In this document: piece by piece, positions 23,034 through 34,062 of the stretch | Layout of the letters: every line of letters starts with the position of its first letter | Numbering within the stretch: position 1 is the stretch's first letter | Origin: Bacteroidales bacterium | GTDB taxonomy: Bacteria; Bacteroidota; Bacteroidia; Bacteroidales; UBA932 | NCBI GenBank assembly: GCA_024398075.1 | Contig: JAKSJM010000025.1 | Location: 1-37,910 of the forward strand | Direction: 5' to 3' | Length of the DNA: 37,910 bases | Notes under the pieces: model-generated | Seen by the model: the letters and a program-made list of their open reading frames with translations, nothing else | Database searches by the model: none | Told to the model about the DNA's origin: nothing | Program-made: the position numbers and the translations under genes

Positions 23034-24863
23034 ATGAAACTTAGAAGTAATATCACCCAGGAAGGACGTAGGATGTCTGGTGCCAGAGCACTTTGGCGTG
23101 CGAATGGCATGAAGGCCGAACAGTTCGGAAAGCCAGTCATCGCGATTGCAAATTCATTTACTCAGTTCGTTCCTGGCCATACACATCTTCACGAAGCAGG
23201 ACAGATCGTGAAGCAGGAGATTGAAAAACTTGGATGCTATGCCGCAGAGTTCGATACCATTGCCGTAGATGACGGTATCGCCATGGGCCATGACGGCATG
23301 CTTTATTCACTTCCATCAAGAGACATCATCGCAGACAGCGTCGAGTACATGGTGAATGCACATAAGGCAGATGCGCTCGTATGCATTTCAAACTGCGACA
23401 AGATCACCCCAGGCATGCTTATGGCTGCCATGAGATTGAACATACCTACGGTCTTCGTTTCGGGAGGCCCTATGGAGGCCGGTATCCTTGGCGCAGCTCG
23501 CCTGGATCTCATTGACGCGATGGTGAAGTCGGCAGACCCTTCGGTCAGCGACGAGGATGTCGCTGCGATCGAGGCTTGCGCTTGCCCTGGCTGTGGCAGC
23601 TGCTCTGGAATGTTCACTGCAAACTCCATGAACTGCCTTACCGAGGCCATTGGACTCTCGCTTCCAGGAAACGGAACCATACTCGCGACACACGCTCAGC
23701 GTATCGAGCTCTTCAAGAAAGCAGCCCGCCTCATCGTGGAGAATGCGTACAAGTACTACGACCACGACGATGAGTCAGTGCTTCCGAAGAGCATCGCCAC
23801 CAAGGCTGCGTTCATGAACGCGATGACACTCGACATCGCCATGGGTGGCTCCACAAACACGGTTCTTCATCTTCTCGCAGTGGCAAATGAAGCTGGTGTG
23901 GACTTCAAGATGGCTGACATCGACGCGCTATCGCGCAAGGTTCCTTGCATCTGCAAGGTGGCGCCTAACACTCAGAAATATCACATCTCCGACGTAGGTC
24001 GTGCTGGTGGCATCGTGGCCATCATGGCAGAGCTCGCGAAGGGTGGCCTGGTCGACGCTTCGCTCAAGCGCGCAGACGGCATGACACTCGCAGAGGAGAT
24101 AGAGAAATACTGCATCACCGGCGATTGCTGCGAGGATGCTAAGAAAATCTATGCAGTGGCTCCTGCAGGACGTTTTTCCAATGTCCTCGGTTCGCAGGAA
24201 ACCTACTGCGAGTCATTTGACACAGACAGGGAGAATGGCTGTATTCGTGACATCGAGCACGCCTATACGAAGGATGGCGGACTTGGTGTTCTGTTCGGAA
24301 ACATTGCCCAGGATGGATGTGTCATCAAAACTGCAGGCGTAGACGAAAGCATCTGGCACTTTGAGGGCCCTGCGAAGGTGTTTGACTCTCAGGAGGCAGC
24401 ATGTGATGGCATCCTCGGTGGCCAGGTAAAGAGCGGTGACGTGGTAGTCATCACTTACGAAGGCCCTAAGGGTGGTCCAGGCATGCAGGAGATGCTTTAT
24501 CCGACTTCGTACATCAAGTCAATGCACCTCGGCAAGGAGTGTGCGCTCCTTACTGATGGCCGCTTCAGTGGCGGTACTTCAGGCCTTAGCATTGGACACA
24601 TATCTCCAGAGGCTGCATCGGGCGGAAACATTGCGCTTGTGCGTGATGGAGATATTATCGAGATCGACATTCCTGCAAGAAGCATAAATGTACACCTCTC
24701 CGACGAGGAGCTTGCAGCGCGTCGCGAGGAAGAGCTTGGCAGAGGCCGCAAGGCGTTCACTCCGCCATTCCGTCAGCGCATGGTCTCAAAGAGCCTCAAG
24801 GCCTATGCATCTATGGTGAGCAGCGCAGACAAGGGAGCAGTCAGAATCATAGAGGAGGACTAG
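23034..24863 (+). CDS. ilvD: Dihydroxy-acid dehydratase IlvD
   Basis: This enzyme removes water from 2,3-dihydroxy-3-methylbutanoate or -pentanoate, the last step before transamination to valine and isoleucine. The 609 residues follow the E. coli protein closely in pattern and length (616). Visible are [13 protein letters not shown] near the N-terminus, [10 protein letters not shown] with cluster ligand C121 and the metal-binding D122, and [20 protein letters not shown] (from C182) with the next cluster cysteine at about C190. The segment NSFTQF lacks the extra cysteine of the plant-type [2Fe-2S] enzymes, suggesting the oxygen-labile [4Fe-4S] type. It is the first gene of the twelve-gene run. 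Confidence 0.97.
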   Translation: MKLRSNITQEGRRMSGARALWRANGMKAEQFGKPVIAIANSFTQFVPGHTHLHEAGQIVKQEIEKLGCYAAEFDTIAVDDGIAMGHDGMLYSLPSRDIIADSVEYMVNAHKADALVCISNCDKITPGMLMAAMRLNIPTVFVSGGPMEAGILGAARLDLIDAMVKSADPSVSDEDVAAIEACACPGCGSCSGMFTANSMNCLTEAIGLSLPGNGTILATHAQRIELFKKAARLIVENAYKYYDHDDESVLPKSIATKAAFMNAMTLDIAMGGSTNTVLHLLAVANEAGVDFKMADIDALSRKVPCICKVAPNTQKYHISDVGRAGGIVAIMAELAKGGLVDASLKRADGMTLAEEIEKYCITGDCCEDAKKIYAVAPAGRFSNVLGSQETYCESFDTDRENGCIRDIEHAYTKDGGLGVLFGNIAQDGCVIKTAGVDESIWHFEGPAKVFDSQEAACDGILGGQVKSGDVVVITYEGPKGGPGMQEMLYPTSYIKSMHLGKECALLTDGRFSGGTSGLSIGHISPEAASGGNIALVRDGDIIEIDIPARSINVHLSDEELAARREEELGRGRKAFTPPFRQRMVSKSLKAYASMVSSADKGAVRIIEED

Positions 24864-24864
24864 G

Positions 24865-26583
24865 ATGGAGAAAATGATGACAGGTGCTGAGATTCTCATC
24901 GAATCTCTTCTCGCAGAGGGTGTCGATACTGTCTTCGGATATCCCGGAGGCCAGATTATCAGCGTATACGACAAACTTTACAATTACGAGGACCGTTTGA
25001 AGCATGTTCTCGTACGCCACGAGCAGGGCGCTGTGCATGCTGCGCAGGGCTATGCTCGCGCCACTTCGCGTCCAGGCGTGGTGATAGTCACATCGGGCCC
25101 AGGCGCGACAAACGTGATCACTGGTGTGGCTGATGCCATGGTGGATTCCACTCCTATCATTGTGATAGCAGGACAGGTTGGAAACGCTGCGCTCGGTACA
25201 GACGCGTTCCAGGAGACTGACCTCGTGGGCATGACTTGTCCTATCGACAAGTGGACCTTCCAGATCCGCAAGCCAGAGGACGTCGCTCCAGCCGTGGCGA
25301 AGGCATTCCATATCGCTTCCACTGGCCGTCCAGGTCCTGTGGTGCTTGATTTTACAAGGGATGCACAGAATGGAGTCGCTGAGTTTAAGTACAACAAGTG
25401 CGACTATATCAGGACATATTCTCCTTGCCCTGAACCAGATGAAGAGCTCATCGACCAGGCTGTGGAGATGATAAATCGCGCAGAGAAGCCATTTGTGGTG
25501 TTTGGACAGGGTGTACTGCTCTCGCATGCCGAGCAGCAGCTGCTGGAGTTCCTCCGCAAGGGAGGCATCCCTGCCGCTTCCACCATGCTTGGACTTAGTG
25601 CTCTTCCTTCAGATTTCCCTTACTATGTGGGAATGGCCGGCATGCACGGAAGCATTGCCGCAAATATGATGACTCAGGAGTGTGACCTGCTCATCGCGGT
25701 GGGTATGCGTTTCGATGACCGTGTAGTCGGCAAGGCGTCTGAGTATGCCCGAAATGCGAAGGTTATCCACATCGACATAGATGCCACTGAAATAGGAAAG
25801 ATCATCCCTGCGGATATCGGCATACTCGGCGACGCAGGTACCGTGCTCGAGAAGATCACCGAGAAGATGCAGTTCTCATTCCACGACGAGTGGGCAGTCA
25901 AGGCTCGCGAATATGACAAGGTGGAGAACACAGAGATCTGCTTACCTGAAACAGCCCCAGTCGAGGGACCTATCCACATGGGTGAGGTCGTAGCCAAGGT
26001 GGCGGCTGTCTCAAACAATGAAGCCATTGTGGTGACAGACGTGGGACAGAATCAGCTGATGTCTGCTCGCTACTCCCGCTTCTCGAAGACCCGCAGCTTC
26101 ATCAGCAGCGGCGGCCTCGGCACCATGGGCTTCGGCCTTCCAGCAGCCATCGGCGCGAAGATGGGCCAGCCTGACAGGGAAGTGTGTGCGTTCCTTGGTG
26201 ATGGCGGTCTTCAGATGACCATCCAGGAGCTCGGTACCATCATGCAGGAGCATGTGGCCGTAAAGATAGTTGTGCTGAATAACAATTGGCTCGGAAACGT
26301 AAGGCAGTGGCAGGAACTCTTCTACAAGGAGCGTTACTCCCAGACCCGCATGCTGAATCCAGACTACAGCCTCATTGCGCAGGCATACGGCATCAAGTAT
26401 AGGCTGGTAGAGGATAGGGCAGAGCTTGACGAGGCCGTCAAGGAAATGATCGAGGCCAAGGAACCTTACATCCTAAATGTCCATGTGGAGGAGGCCGGCA
26501 TGGTCTATCCTATGATTCCAGGTGGCAAGTGCGTAGACGAGATACTCATCAGAAAAGACGAATGGTTTGACAATGGAAGATAA
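24865..26583 (+). CDS. ilvB: Acetolactate synthase large subunit IlvB
   Basis: The catalytic, ThDP-dependent subunit, which joins pyruvate with pyruvate or 2-oxobutyrate. The 572 residues show the three usual domains: the N-terminal PYR domain with catalytic E53 in VRHEQGAVHAAQGYAR, the central domain, and the C-terminal ThDP motif GDGG (445-448) to NNN (472-474). FQETDLVG and the following VTDVGQNQ are also family hallmarks. The start is one base after the ilvD stop and its end overlaps ilvN. Catabolic ALS is unlikely because of the coupled regulatory subunit. Confidence 0.97.
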   Translation: MEKMMTGAEILIESLLAEGVDTVFGYPGGQIISVYDKLYNYEDRLKHVLVRHEQGAVHAAQGYARATSRPGVVIVTSGPGATNVITGVADAMVDSTPIIVIAGQVGNAALGTDAFQETDLVGMTCPIDKWTFQIRKPEDVAPAVAKAFHIASTGRPGPVVLDFTRDAQNGVAEFKYNKCDYIRTYSPCPEPDEELIDQAVEMINRAEKPFVVFGQGVLLSHAEQQLLEFLRKGGIPAASTMLGLSALPSDFPYYVGMAGMHGSIAANMMTQECDLLIAVGMRFDDRVVGKASEYARNAKVIHIDIDATEIGKIIPADIGILGDAGTVLEKITEKMQFSFHDEWAVKAREYDKVENTEICLPETAPVEGPIHMGEVVAKVAAVSNNEAIVVTDVGQNQLMSARYSRFSKTRSFISSGGLGTMGFGLPAAIGAKMGQPDREVCAFLGDGGLQMTIQELGTIMQEHVAVKIVVLNNNWLGNVRQWQELFYKERYSQTRMLNPDYSLIAQAYGIKYRLVEDRAELDEAVKEMIEAKEPYILNVHVEEAGMVYPMIPGGKCVDEILIRKDEWFDNGR

Positions 26584-26875
26584 GTTATACATCATATCAG
26601 TTTACTCGGAGAACCAGGTAGGTCTTTTGACCTCCATTTCGAGCATCTTCACCAGAAGAAACATAAACATCGAGAGCCTGACTGTGTTCCCATCTGAGTT
26701 CCCGAAGATCCATCACTTTACGTTCAGGATCTTCACCACTCCAGAGAGTGCGGCACAGGTGGTTAGGCTCATCGAAAAGAAGGTTGAGGTGGTCAAGGCA
26801 TTCTGGTTTGAGTGCAACGAAGTGAACGCATCGGAACATGATATAGTGAATCAGTTCCTTATCAATAGAAATTAA
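26573..26875 (+). CDS. ilvN: Acetolactate synthase small (regulatory) subunit IlvN, short form
   Basis: A 100-residue regulatory subunit, essentially one ACT domain (YIISVYSENQVGLLTSISSIFTRRNINIESLTV) plus a short tail. Many small subunits are about 160 residues, so this is the short type, comparable in size to E. coli IlvN. Feedback by valine would act through this domain. The ATG at 26573 lies within the end of ilvB (11-base overlap); an in-frame TTG six bases earlier is a less likely start. Overlap implies coupled translation, which keeps the subunits balanced. Confidence 0.92.
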   Translation: MEDKLYIISVYSENQVGLLTSISSIFTRRNINIESLTVFPSEFPKIHHFTFRIFTTPESAAQVVRLIEKKVEVVKAFWFECNEVNASEHDIVNQFLINRN

Positions 26876-26896
26876 TAATTTAAAAACATAAGTATT

Positions 26897-27946
26897 ATGG
26901 CAAAAATGAATTTTGGCGGTGTCGAGGAAAATGTTGTGACCCGCGAGGAGTTTACCCTTGAGAAGGCACGCGAGGTGCTTGATGGAAAGAAGCTTGCAGT
27001 TATCGGATATGGCGTTCAGGGTCCTGGACAGTCTCTTAACCTTCGTGACAATGGTTTCGATGTAATCGTTGGCCAGCGTCCTGGAAAGACCTACGAGAAG
27101 GCCATCGCAGATGGTTGGGTACCAGGTGAGACCCTCTTCGGCATCGAGGAGGCTTGTGAGAAGGGTGACATCATCATGTGTCTCCTTTCAGATGCAGCTG
27201 TAATGTCTGTATGGCCTACCATCAAGAAGTATCTTACTCCAGGCAAGTCACTCTACTTCTCACATGGTTTCGCTATCACCTGGAGCGACCGCACAGGCGT
27301 CGTTCCTCCAGCTGACATCGACGTTATCATGGTAGCTCCTAAGGGCTCTGGTACCACCGTACGTTCACTCTATCTTGAGGGTCGAGGCATCAACTCTTCA
27401 TTTGCTGTATACCAGGATTACTCTGGCAAGGCTATGGACAACACCATCGCCCTCGGTATCGGAATCGGTTCTGGCTATCTCTTTGAGACTACCTTCCAGC
27501 GTGAGGCTACTTCAGACCTTACTGGTGAGCGTGGCTCACTTATGGGTGCTATCCAGGGTCTTCTCCTTGCTCAGTATGAGGTTCTTCGTGAGAATGGCCA
27601 TACTCCATCAGAGGCATTCAACGAGACCGTTGAGGAGCTTACCCAGTCACTTATGCCTCTCTTCGCGGCTAAGGGTATGGACTGGATGTACGCAAACTGC
27701 TCTACCACTGCTCAGCGTGGTGCCCTTGACTGGATGGGACCTTTCCACGATGCTTGCAAGCCTGTAGTTGAGAAGCTCTATGCTTCAGTCAAGAGCGGAA
27801 ATGAGGCTCAGATCTCTATCGATGCGAACTCAAAGCCAGACTACCGCGTCGGCCTCGAGGCAGAACTCAAGGCTCTTCATGACAGTGAGATGTGGCGTAC
27901 TGCGGAGACCGTACGTGCTCTCCGTCCTGAGAATCTTAAGAAATAA
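26897..27946 (+). CDS. ilvC: Ketol-acid reductoisomerase IlvC
   Basis: This enzyme rearranges and reduces 2-acetolactate or 2-aceto-2-hydroxybutyrate. The 349 residues match the length of class I enzymes. The Rossmann motif is [10 protein letters not shown] (37-46), with Pro-Gly where most class I enzymes have His-Ala, as is common in Bacteroidetes. The cofactor loop [12 protein letters not shown] (about 58-69) contains one arginine and a threonine that could contact the NADPH phosphate. Catalytic acids are expected in the C-terminal knotted domain ([31 protein letters not shown]). The gap to ilvN is 21 bases. Confidence 0.95.
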   Translation: MAKMNFGGVEENVVTREEFTLEKAREVLDGKKLAVIGYGVQGPGQSLNLRDNGFDVIVGQRPGKTYEKAIADGWVPGETLFGIEEACEKGDIIMCLLSDAAVMSVWPTIKKYLTPGKSLYFSHGFAITWSDRTGVVPPADIDVIMVAPKGSGTTVRSLYLEGRGINSSFAVYQDYSGKAMDNTIALGIGIGSGYLFETTFQREATSDLTGERGSLMGAIQGLLLAQYEVLRENGHTPSEAFNETVEELTQSLMPLFAAKGMDWMYANCSTTAQRGALDWMGPFHDACKPVVEKLYASVKSGNEAQISIDANSKPDYRVGLEAELKALHDSEMWRTAETVRALRPENLKK

Positions 27947-27948
27947 TT

Positions 27949-29448
27949 ATGGATAAGAATAGAGTATACATCTTCGACACCACTCTCCGTGATGGAGAGC
28001 AGGTGCCGGGATGTCAGCTTAACACAGTCGAGAAGATCCAGGTCGCGAAGGCTCTGGAGGAACTCGGTGTAGACGTCATCGAGGCTGGTTTTCCTATTTC
28101 CAGTCCAGGTGACTTCAACTCTGTGGTGGAGATCTCCAAGGCTGTGACCTGGCCTACCATATGTGCGCTCTCAAGGGCTGTGCAGAAGGATATCGATGCT
28201 GCTGTGGAGGCTCTCAAGTTTGCCAAGAGAAAGAGAATTCACACTGGTATCGGTACTTCTGACTCACACATTCGCTACAAGTTCAACTCTACCAGAGAGG
28301 AGATCATCGAGCGCGCAGTGAGGGCTGTGAAGTATGCTAGACAGTTCGTGGATGAGGTTGAGTTCTATGCAGAGGATGCAGGACGTACTGACAACGAATA
28401 TCTCGCACAGGTAGTCGAGGCGGTGATCAAGGCCGGAGCTACAGTCATCAATATCCCAGATACCACAGGATACTGTCTTCCTGCCGAGTATGGCTCGAAG
28501 ATCAAGTATCTCATGGAGCATGTCGATGGTATCGACGATGCCATCATCTCCACACATTGTCACAATGACCTCGGCATGGCTACGGCAAACACCATGGCTG
28601 GCCTTCTCAATGGAGCACGCCAGTGTGAGGTGACCATAAACGGCGTAGGCGAGCGCGCAGGTAACACCGCGCTCGAGGAGATCGCCATGATTCTCAAGTG
28701 TCACAATGACATTGACCTGCATACAAACATCAACACCACGAAGATCGCTCCTATGAGCCGCATGGTGTCAAGCCTCATGAACATGCCTGTTCAGGCAAAC
28801 AAGGCCATTGTGGGACGAAACGCATTCGCACACTCATCCGGTATTCACCAGGATGGCGTGCTCAAGGAGGTTTCTACCTACGAGATCATTGACCCTAAGG
28901 ATGTCGGTATCGACGATAACAGCATCATCCTTACTGCAAGAAGTGGCCACGCTGCCCTCAAGTTCAGGCTTGAGACACTCGGCATCAAGATGACGGATGA
29001 GAAGCTTGATGCATTCTACAAGGAATTCCTCAAGCTCGCTGACCAGAAGAAGCAGGTCAATGACGATGACCTTCTCGTGCTTGTCGGAGCGGAGCGTGCC
29101 GAGACTGCACATGTGAAGCTTGATTACCTTCAGGTGACTGCCGGAAAGGGCATGCGCCCTGTGGCAAGTGTGGGACTCGACCTCTCGGGCGAGAAGTTTG
29201 AGGCTGCCGCTAGTGGCAATGGCCCTGTAGATGCTGCCATCAATGCCGTGAAGTGCATCATCAAGAGGCACATGACCATCAAGGAATTCACCATCCAGAA
29301 CATCACCAAGGGTTCTGATGACGTGGGTAAGGTGCACATGCAGGTAGAGCACGAAGGCCATGTTTACTATGGCTTCGGCGCAAATACAGACATCATCACC
29401 GCATCAGTCGAGGCATTCATCGACTGTATCAATAAATTCAAGAGATAA
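27949..29448 (+). CDS. leuA: 2-isopropylmalate synthase LeuA
   Basis: The first committed step to leucine: acetyl-CoA plus 2-oxoisovalerate. The 499 residues comprise an HMGL-type TIM barrel with the signature [17 protein letters not shown] at the N-terminus, the metal-site [12 protein letters not shown] in the barrel, a linker with [11 protein letters not shown], and a C-terminal LeuA dimerisation/regulatory domain from about residue 370 that usually binds leucine. It starts two bases after the ilvC stop, and its stop shares a base with the leuC start (TAATG). A second synthase of the same fold lies three genes downstream. Confidence 0.95.
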   Translation: MDKNRVYIFDTTLRDGEQVPGCQLNTVEKIQVAKALEELGVDVIEAGFPISSPGDFNSVVEISKAVTWPTICALSRAVQKDIDAAVEALKFAKRKRIHTGIGTSDSHIRYKFNSTREEIIERAVRAVKYARQFVDEVEFYAEDAGRTDNEYLAQVVEAVIKAGATVINIPDTTGYCLPAEYGSKIKYLMEHVDGIDDAIISTHCHNDLGMATANTMAGLLNGARQCEVTINGVGERAGNTALEEIAMILKCHNDIDLHTNINTTKIAPMSRMVSSLMNMPVQANKAIVGRNAFAHSSGIHQDGVLKEVSTYEIIDPKDVGIDDNSIILTARSGHAALKFRLETLGIKMTDEKLDAFYKEFLKLADQKKQVNDDDLLVLVGAERAETAHVKLDYLQVTAGKGMRPVASVGLDLSGEKFEAAASGNGPVDAAINAVKCIIKRHMTIKEFTIQNITKGSDDVGKVHMQVEHEGHVYYGFGANTDIITASVEAFIDCINKFKR

Positions 29449-30818
29449 TGAATACGCTATTTGACAAGATCTGGGATTCGCACGTCGTTTCGCTCATCGA
29501 GGACGGACCTACCCAGTTATATATCGATAGACTCTACTGCCATGAGGTGACAAGCCCTCAGGCATTCGATGGTCTTAGAGCGAGAGGCATAAAGTGTCTT
29601 CGCCCTGAAAAGATCTTCTGTATGCCTGACCATAACACCCCTACGCACGATCAGGACAAGCCTATTGAGGATCCTGTGGGCAAGAAGCAGGTGGACGCAC
29701 TCGCAGCGAATGCTGCAGAGTTCGGTCTGCGCCACTTTGCCATGGGTACTCATGACAATGGTATCATCCATGTCGTAGGTCCGGAGAAGGGGCTTTCACT
29801 CCCTGGAATGACCATTGTGTGCGGTGACTCGCACACCTCTACTCATGGTGCCATGGGTGCCGTTGCATTCGGTATCGGTACATCGGAAGTTGAGATGGTT
29901 CTCGCCAGCCAGTGCATCCTTCAGCAGAAGCCTAAGAGCATGAGCATCAGAATCGAGGGCGAGCTTCGTCCAGGTGTGACTGCCAAGGACATTGCCCTTT
30001 ATCTTATGATGAAGCTTACCACCAGTGGCGCTACAGGTTACTTCGTGGAGTATCGTGGCTCGGCTGTCAAGGCTCTCAGCATGGAAGGCCGCCTCACGCT
30101 CTGTAACCTCTCTATCGAGATGGGCGCGCGTGGAGGCTTCGTCGCTCCGGATGAGACCACCTTCGAGTACATCAAGGGACGCGAGTATGCGCCTAAGGGA
30201 GAAGAATGGGACAAGGCCGTAGCATACTGGAAGACCCTTTATAGCGGTGAGGACGCTGTGTTTGACCGCGAAGTGGTCTACGATGCGGCAGATATTACAC
30301 CAATGATTACGTACGGAACAAATCCAGGCATGGGTATGCCTATCGATGGTTCCATCCCTATGGACACAGCCCAGAAGGCTCTTGACTATATGGGACTCGA
30401 GGCTGGTGAGAAACTGCTTGGCCGTCCTATAGACTACGTGTTCCTTGGAGCTTGTACAAATGGGCGTATAGAGGATTTCAGAGCCTTCACTTCCGTTGTA
30501 CGTGGACACAAGAAAGCTGAGAATGTGACAGCGTGGCTTGTTCCTGGCTCGTGGATGGTATACGACCAGATCAAGGAAGAAGGACTTGACAAGGAGCTTG
30601 AGGCTGCAGGCTTTGCCATCCGTCAGCCTGGCTGCTCTGCTTGTCTTGCGATGAACGATGACAAGATCCCTGCAGGCAAGTACTCTGTATCGACCTCGAA
30701 CAGAAACTTCGAGGGCCGTCAGGGTCCAGGTTCAAGAACCTTCCTTGCCAGCCCGCTCACCGCAGCCGCTGCTGCCATCACAGGAAAAGTTACAGACCCT
30801 AGAGAATTCATCCAGTAA
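29448..30818 (+). CDS. leuC: 3-isopropylmalate dehydratase large subunit LeuC
   Basis: The aconitase-family large subunit, which isomerises 2- to 3-isopropylmalate with LeuD. The three [4Fe-4S] ligands are visible as C336 ([11 protein letters not shown]), C396 and C399 (GCSACLAMN). [14 protein letters not shown] and the C-terminal [18 protein letters not shown] are also family motifs. Length (456) is normal. One-base overlaps with leuA and leuD (TAATG both times) point to tight translational coupling. Together with LeuD it could also serve the citramalate route. Confidence 0.96.
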   Translation: MNTLFDKIWDSHVVSLIEDGPTQLYIDRLYCHEVTSPQAFDGLRARGIKCLRPEKIFCMPDHNTPTHDQDKPIEDPVGKKQVDALAANAAEFGLRHFAMGTHDNGIIHVVGPEKGLSLPGMTIVCGDSHTSTHGAMGAVAFGIGTSEVEMVLASQCILQQKPKSMSIRIEGELRPGVTAKDIALYLMMKLTTSGATGYFVEYRGSAVKALSMEGRLTLCNLSIEMGARGGFVAPDETTFEYIKGREYAPKGEEWDKAVAYWKTLYSGEDAVFDREVVYDAADITPMITYGTNPGMGMPIDGSIPMDTAQKALDYMGLEAGEKLLGRPIDYVFLGACTNGRIEDFRAFTSVVRGHKKAENVTAWLVPGSWMVYDQIKEEGLDKELEAAGFAIRQPGCSACLAMNDDKIPAGKYSVSTSNRNFEGRQGPGSRTFLASPLTAAAAAITGKVTDPREFIQ

Positions 30819-31432
30819 TGAAAGCGAAGTTCAATATTATAGAAAGTACATGTATTCCACTTCCATTGGAGAACGTGGATACAGACCAGATCATCCCTGC
30901 CAGGTTCCTCAAGGCAACCACCAGGGACGAGAAGTTCTTTGGCGACAACCTCTTCTGCGACTGGCGTTACGACAAGGATGGCCAGCCTAAGAAGGATTTC
31001 GTATTCAATCAGCCAGACTTTTGTGCTGCACCTGCAGAAGGAGTCCATCAGATTCTTGTAGCAGGAAAGAACTTCGGTTCAGGATCAAGCCGTGAGCATG
31101 CCGCTTGGGCTATCGCTGGTTACGGATTCCGTGTGGTAATCTCAAGTTTCTTCGCTGATATCCACAAGAATAACGAGTTGAACAACTTCGTTCTTCCAGT
31201 AGTGGTTTCAGAGGATTTCCTTGCAGAACTTTTCGATACCATCTCATCTGACCCTCAGATGAAGGTGAAGGTGGATGTGCCAGCACAGACAGTGACAAAT
31301 ACAGTCACAGGTCGTTCAGAGCATTTCGATATCAACGGCTACAAGAAGTATTGCCTTATGAATGCCCTTGACGACATAGACTATCTACTTGAACAGAAAA
31401 CAAAAATAGAAACCTTTGAATCGACCAGATAA
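30818..31432 (+). CDS. leuD: 3-isopropylmalate dehydratase small subunit LeuD
   Basis: The 204-residue swivelling-domain subunit that completes the active site of LeuC. Motifs: VDTDQIIPARFLK near the N-terminus and GKNFGSGSSREHAAWAIAGYGFRVVISSFFADI in the centre. Length is typical of the E. coli-type protein (201). Its last 17 bases are shared with the start of the next gene. Confidence 0.95.
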   Translation: MKAKFNIIESTCIPLPLENVDTDQIIPARFLKATTRDEKFFGDNLFCDWRYDKDGQPKKDFVFNQPDFCAAPAEGVHQILVAGKNFGSGSSREHAAWAIAGYGFRVVISSFFADIHKNNELNNFVLPVVVSEDFLAELFDTISSDPQMKVKVDVPAQTVTNTVTGRSEHFDINGYKKYCLMNALDDIDYLLEQKTKIETFESTR

Positions 31433-32978
31433 TTTGCCCATTGAAATAATGGACACCACTCTCCGTGATGGAGAGCAGACCGCCGGGGTATCCTTCAACG
31501 ATGAGGAGAAGCTTGCAATCGCCAAGCTCCTCCTTGATGAGTTGAAGGTAAACCGTATCGAGGTGGCTTCTGCGAGGGTGTCCAAGGGCGAGCTGAACGC
31601 ATTTTCCAAGATCTGTAAGTGGGCAGCAGAGGCTGGCCATCTGGACAAGGTGGAAGCGTTGGGCTTTGTAGATGGTGGTGTCAGTGTAAACTGGATCTAT
31701 GATGCCGGCGGCAGGGTAATGAATCTGCTGGCCAAGGGATCATTGAGACATGTCACCACGCAGCTAAGAAAAACTCCAGAGCAGCATTGGACTGACATCA
31801 AGGGAGTCGTGGAGATGGCTGCAGCGAAGGGTATGAGTGTGAATCTCTACCTTGAGGATTGGTCAAATGGCATGATGGACTCTCCGGAGTACGTCTTCGC
31901 CATGATGGATGCATTGAAGGATTGTAGCATCTGCCGCTTCATGCTGCCAGACACATTGGGTGTCCTCCATCCACAGCAGACCTACCATTTCTGTAAGGAG
32001 ATGGTGAACCGCTACCCAGGCATTAGCTTTGACTTCCATGGACACAATGATTATGACCTCGCGGTGGCAAACACCATGGGTGCAGTCGAAGCCGGTGTGA
32101 CAGGCATTCATGTGACTGTCAATGGTCTCGGCGAGCGCACAGGAAACACTCCTGTCGCATCCATTGTGGGATGTCTGAATGACAAGCTTCCAGTGCCAAA
32201 TACTGTCGTTGAGGCCGCCCTAGCCCATGTTTGTGGTTATGTAGCAAGTCTCTCCGGCATCAGGATTCCTGAGAACAAACCCATCGTGGGTGATGCTGTG
32301 TTCACGCAGAGCGCCGGCGTGCACGCTGACGGCGACTCGAAAGGAGGTCTCTACGAGAACGCCCTCCTTCCTGAGCGCTTTGGCCGTGTGCGCAAGTATG
32401 CGCTTGGAAAGACCAGCGGCAAGGCAAACATTGAGAAGAATCTCGAGGAACTTGGCATCAAGCTCACTCCGTCCCAGGTCAAGCTTGTGACCCAGAGGGT
32501 GGTTGAACTGGGCGACAAGAAGGAATCTGTGACCACAGAGGACCTCCCGTACATCATCTCAGATGTCCTGAAGGGAGAGTTCTCTACTGGCGAAGATAAG
32601 ATCAAGGTAGTAAATTACAGCTTGCAGCTTACCAAGAGCATGAAGCCAGTTGCCACCATCCGCATAAGCATAGATGGCCAGGAGTACGAGGAGGTAGCTT
32701 CTGGAGCTGGACAGTACGATGCCTTCATGAAGGCGCTTTGGAAGGTATATGACAAGCTAGGTAAACCACATCCACGACTCACTGACTACGCTGTCAGCAT
32801 TCCTCCAGGAGGAAAGACGGATGCATTGGTACAGACTGTCATCACTTGGGATAACCAAGGATCGGAATTCAAGACCAGGGGCCTTGACGCCGACCAGACA
32901 GAAGCGGCCATCAAGGCCACATTCAAGATGTTGAATCTGATAGAAAAACAATATAGTCATGAAACTCAAAATAGCTAA
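31416..32978 (+). CDS. Second isopropylmalate-synthase-like enzyme, probable (R)-citramalate synthase
   Basis: A 520-residue HMGL-type synthase with [19 protein letters not shown] at the N-terminus, [22 protein letters not shown] in the barrel, [16 protein letters not shown], and a C-terminal LeuA-type regulatory domain (about residue 390 on). It differs clearly from LeuA and is longer. A TAG at 31407 closes the frame upstream, and the beta-strand IEIMDTT must be included, so the TTG at 31416 is the start, overlapping leuD by 17 bases. The enzyme most likely condenses acetyl-CoA with pyruvate to citramalate, giving 2-oxobutyrate for isoleucine after LeuCD and LeuB. The assignment rests on context and on the lack of a threonine dehydratase gene here; homocitrate or isopropylmalate synthase are alternatives. 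Confidence 0.85.
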   Translation: MNRPDNLPIEIMDTTLRDGEQTAGVSFNDEEKLAIAKLLLDELKVNRIEVASARVSKGELNAFSKICKWAAEAGHLDKVEALGFVDGGVSVNWIYDAGGRVMNLLAKGSLRHVTTQLRKTPEQHWTDIKGVVEMAAAKGMSVNLYLEDWSNGMMDSPEYVFAMMDALKDCSICRFMLPDTLGVLHPQQTYHFCKEMVNRYPGISFDFHGHNDYDLAVANTMGAVEAGVTGIHVTVNGLGERTGNTPVASIVGCLNDKLPVPNTVVEAALAHVCGYVASLSGIRIPENKPIVGDAVFTQSAGVHADGDSKGGLYENALLPERFGRVRKYALGKTSGKANIEKNLEELGIKLTPSQVKLVTQRVVELGDKKESVTTEDLPYIISDVLKGEFSTGEDKIKVVNYSLQLTKSMKPVATIRISIDGQEYEEVASGAGQYDAFMKALWKVYDKLGKPHPRLTDYAVSIPPGGKTDALVQTVITWDNQGSEFKTRGLDADQTEAAIKATFKMLNLIEKQYSHETQNS

Positions 32979-34026
32979 GCTCCCAGGAGACGGCATCGGT
33001 CCTGAAGTTGTGGAGCAGGCCGTAAAGGCCGTTGACGCAGTGGCAAAGAAGTTTGGCCACGAGGTAGAGTACACATTCGGTTACGTGGGAGCATGTGCCA
33101 TCGACAGGACTGGCTCAGCGTTCCCAGAGGAGACCTTCAAGGTGTGCATGGATGCAGACGCAGTGCTTTTCGGTGCTGTGGGTGATCCTAAGTATGACAA
33201 TGATCCTACTGCCAAGGTTCGTCCTGAGACTGGACTTCTCGCCATGAGAAAGCAGCTCGGTCTTTTCTCGAACCTTCGTCCTGTAGAGACTTTCAAGAGC
33301 CTTGTCCACAAGAGCCCACTCAAGGAGGAACTTGTGGATGGCGCAGATTTCCTCTGTGTTCGCGAGCTCACAGGTGGTATGTATTTCGGTGAGAAGGGTC
33401 GCCGTGACAACGGAGACACAGCCTTTGACACAAATCTCTACCATCGTTTCGAGGTGGAGCGTATCCTCAAGCAGGCTTATGAGTTCGCGAGACTTCGTCG
33501 CAAGCATCTTACTGTAGTTGATAAGGCCAATGTCCTCGAGTCATCAAGGCTCTGGAGACAGGTGGCTCAGGAGATGGCTCCTCAGTATCCAGACGTAACC
33601 ACAGACTTCATGTATGTGGACAATGCTGCCATGAAGCTCATCACTGGACCTAAGTTCTTCGATGTCCTCGTGACTGAGAATACCTTCGGAGACATCCTTA
33701 CTGACGAGGCTAGCTGCGTTTCTGGATCAATGGGTCTGCTTGCCTCAGCATCTTTGGGAGAGCACACAGGTGTATTTGAGCCTATTCACGGCTCATATCC
33801 TCAGGCTGCAGGTAAGAATATCGCTAACCCACTTGCCACTATCCTTTCAGCTGCCATGATGTTTGAGTATGCGTTTGGACTCATGGAGGAAGGAAAGGCT
33901 ATCAGAAAGGCTGTGGCTGATTCCATCGATGCCGAGTATGTCACAGAGGACCTCGCAAATGGTGGCAAGGCTTATTCAACCTCTGAGGTAGGTGACTGGG
34001 TTGCGAACAGGATCGCTGAGTGCTAG
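32959..34026 (+). CDS. leuB: 3-isopropylmalate dehydrogenase LeuB
   Basis: An NAD-dependent oxidative decarboxylase converting 3-isopropylmalate to 2-oxoisocaproate; the citramalate route would use it on 3-methylmalate. The 355 residues begin with [16 protein letters not shown] and contain [26 protein letters not shown], the metal-site [15 protein letters not shown] and [12 protein letters not shown], then [28 protein letters not shown] near the end. The ATG lies 20 bases inside the preceding gene. A 36-base gap separates it from ilvE. Confidence 0.96.
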   Translation: MKLKIAKLPGDGIGPEVVEQAVKAVDAVAKKFGHEVEYTFGYVGACAIDRTGSAFPEETFKVCMDADAVLFGAVGDPKYDNDPTAKVRPETGLLAMRKQLGLFSNLRPVETFKSLVHKSPLKEELVDGADFLCVRELTGGMYFGEKGRRDNGDTAFDTNLYHRFEVERILKQAYEFARLRRKHLTVVDKANVLESSRLWRQVAQEMAPQYPDVTTDFMYVDNAAMKLITGPKFFDVLVTENTFGDILTDEASCVSGSMGLLASASLGEHTGVFEPIHGSYPQAAGKNIANPLATILSAAMMFEYAFGLMEEGKAIRKAVADSIDAEYVTEDLANGGKAYSTSEVGDWVANRIAEC

Positions 34027-34062
34027 TTATCAGAATTGTCGGACGCTTAATACTATAATATT

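Noticed and set aside
24847-25527. Long antisense reading frame opposite ilvB
   Set aside because: It lies wholly within well-conserved genes and has a Cys/His-rich composition with no domain; it is a codon-bias shadow.
29796-30509. Antisense reading frame of 237 codons opposite leuC
   Set aside because: No recognisable motif; the opposite strand encodes an unmistakable LeuC.
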